From assembly GCA_019752775.1 (NCBI GenBank), contig JAIELU010000010.1:1-5358 (forward strand): DNA of 5,358 nt. Direction: 5' to 3'. This DNA is from Campylobacterales bacterium. Its GTDB lineage: Bacteria > Campylobacterota > Campylobacteria > Campylobacterales > Arcobacteraceae. Under the pieces are notes generated by a model. It did not search any database. It saw nothing but the letters and a program-made list of their open reading frames with translations, and was not told where the DNA came from. Positions 4,701-5,358 of the stretch are shown here, one piece after another. Numbering within the stretch: the stretch's first letter is position 1; each line of letters starts with the position of its first letter. A program made the position numbers and the translations under genes.

Positions 4701-5358
4701 ATGAATTTAGGTGATTTTGAAAGAACAAATTATAGTGGATTATATATTTCAAAAGAGGCTCATCCAGAGTTTGGAAATAAATATATAGCAAGATTTCAGC
4801 ATGATAGAAAAAGATATGTAAAAGTTTTAGGATTCACTAAAAAAGATAATTTAACAAAAAAAGATGCTTTTGAGTTATTAAAAACTTTTAAAGATACTGT
4901 TTTATCTAAGCCAGAAATAAAAGTTGATAAAAAAATAAAATTACAGGAAAATAAATTGGTAGTTAAAGATAATGAAATTTTAAAAACATTAAAAGAAGAA
5001 AATGACTTTTTAAAATCAATTTTAGGTAATTATGAGAAATTAAATCCTCATGTTTTATCAGAGGGAATCCAAAAAATTTATGATTTAGAAGCTTTGAAAA
5101 AATATCAAATTGAATTAATTAAACTTCAAAATTATTTAGAAAAAGAAAATAAAAGAATGATTATTATCTTTGAAGGAAGAGATGCTTCTGGAAAAGGTGG
5201 CGCTATTAGAAGAATTACTAGATATATGAATAATAAACATTATAGAGTAGTAGCCTTAGGAAAACCGACAGAAACTCAAAAAAATCAATGGTTTTTGCAA
5301 AGATATATCACTCATTTCCCAACAGGTGGAGAGGTGGTTTTATTCGATAGAAGCTGGT
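4701..5358 (+). CDS. Second PPK2-type polyphosphate kinase with unusual N-terminal domain (3' end outside window)
   Basis: An open frame starts at ATG 4701, one base after the first ppk2 stop, and runs off the window after 219 codons. GAGG at 4686-4689, inside the upstream gene, lies 11 nt before the start. From residue 130 it is a PPK2: LKKYQIELIKLQNYLEKE (132-149), Walker A FEGRDASGKGG (157-167), then KPTETQKNQWFFQRY and the start of the Walker B box FDRSW at the edge. Residues 1-65 are not part of a normal PPK2. They read GLYIS, then NKYIARFQHD, RYVKVLGF, then LTKKDAFELLKTFK, resembling three beta strands and a helix as in the arm-DNA-binding (AP2-like) domain of tyrosine recombinases. A lysine- and glutamate-rich linker, possibly coiled coil, spans about 70-130. 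It is a diverged paralogue of the preceding gene; the catalytic half is certain and the N-terminal domain assignment is a hypothesis. Confidence 0.9.
   Translation, partial: MNLGDFERTNYSGLYISKEAHPEFGNKYIARFQHDRKRYVKVLGFTKKDNLTKKDAFELLKTFKDTVLSKPEIKVDKKIKLQENKLVVKDNEILKTLKEENDFLKSILGNYEKLNPHVLSEGIQKIYDLEALKKYQIELIKLQNYLEKENKRMIIIFEGRDASGKGGAIRRITRYMNNKHYRVVALGKPTETQKNQWFLQRYITHFPTGGEVVLFDRSW

Overview
This AT-rich window most likely comes from a member of Campylobacterota, probably an Arcobacter-type organism. I infer this from the base composition, from a tmRNA tag starting ANNTNYAP, and from the pairing of carboxy(nor)spermidine dehydrogenase with the decarboxylase NspC, which is the polyamine route known in Campylobacter and relatives. 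The genus is inferred from pattern recognition only.

Left part (1-1069), minus strand. From the window edge inward there is the 5' end of an unrecognised gene whose product starts with four KSTPP repeats, with a good ribosome binding site and a TATAAT box upstream. Next comes the broken C-terminal part of a P4/phage-type tyrosine recombinase (161-596), then a hairpin that probably ends ssrA transcription, then a complete one-piece tmRNA gene (681-1069). An integrase remnant just past the 3' end of ssrA is the usual sign of an old integrated element that used the tmRNA gene as its target.

Middle (1070-1217) is a divergent control region carrying the probable promoters of ssrA (leftward) and of the rightward gene cluster.

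Right part (1218-5358), plus strand, is a tight five-gene cluster: carboxynorspermidine/carboxyspermidine dehydrogenase, a 54-residue rubredoxin, nspC, a PPK2-type polyphosphate kinase, and a second PPK2 paralogue cut by the window edge. Spacings are 31 nt, an 11 nt overlap, 9 nt and 1 nt, so the genes are probably one operon. The first and third genes make spermidine or norspermidine. The last two move phosphate between polyphosphate and nucleotides. The role of the rubredoxin is unknown.

The points most worth following up are the second PPK2, whose N-terminus resembles the arm-DNA-binding domain of integrases; a perfect 11-bp hairpin with the dehydrogenase stop codon in its loop; the ssrA-linked integrase relic; and the KSTPP repeat gene.
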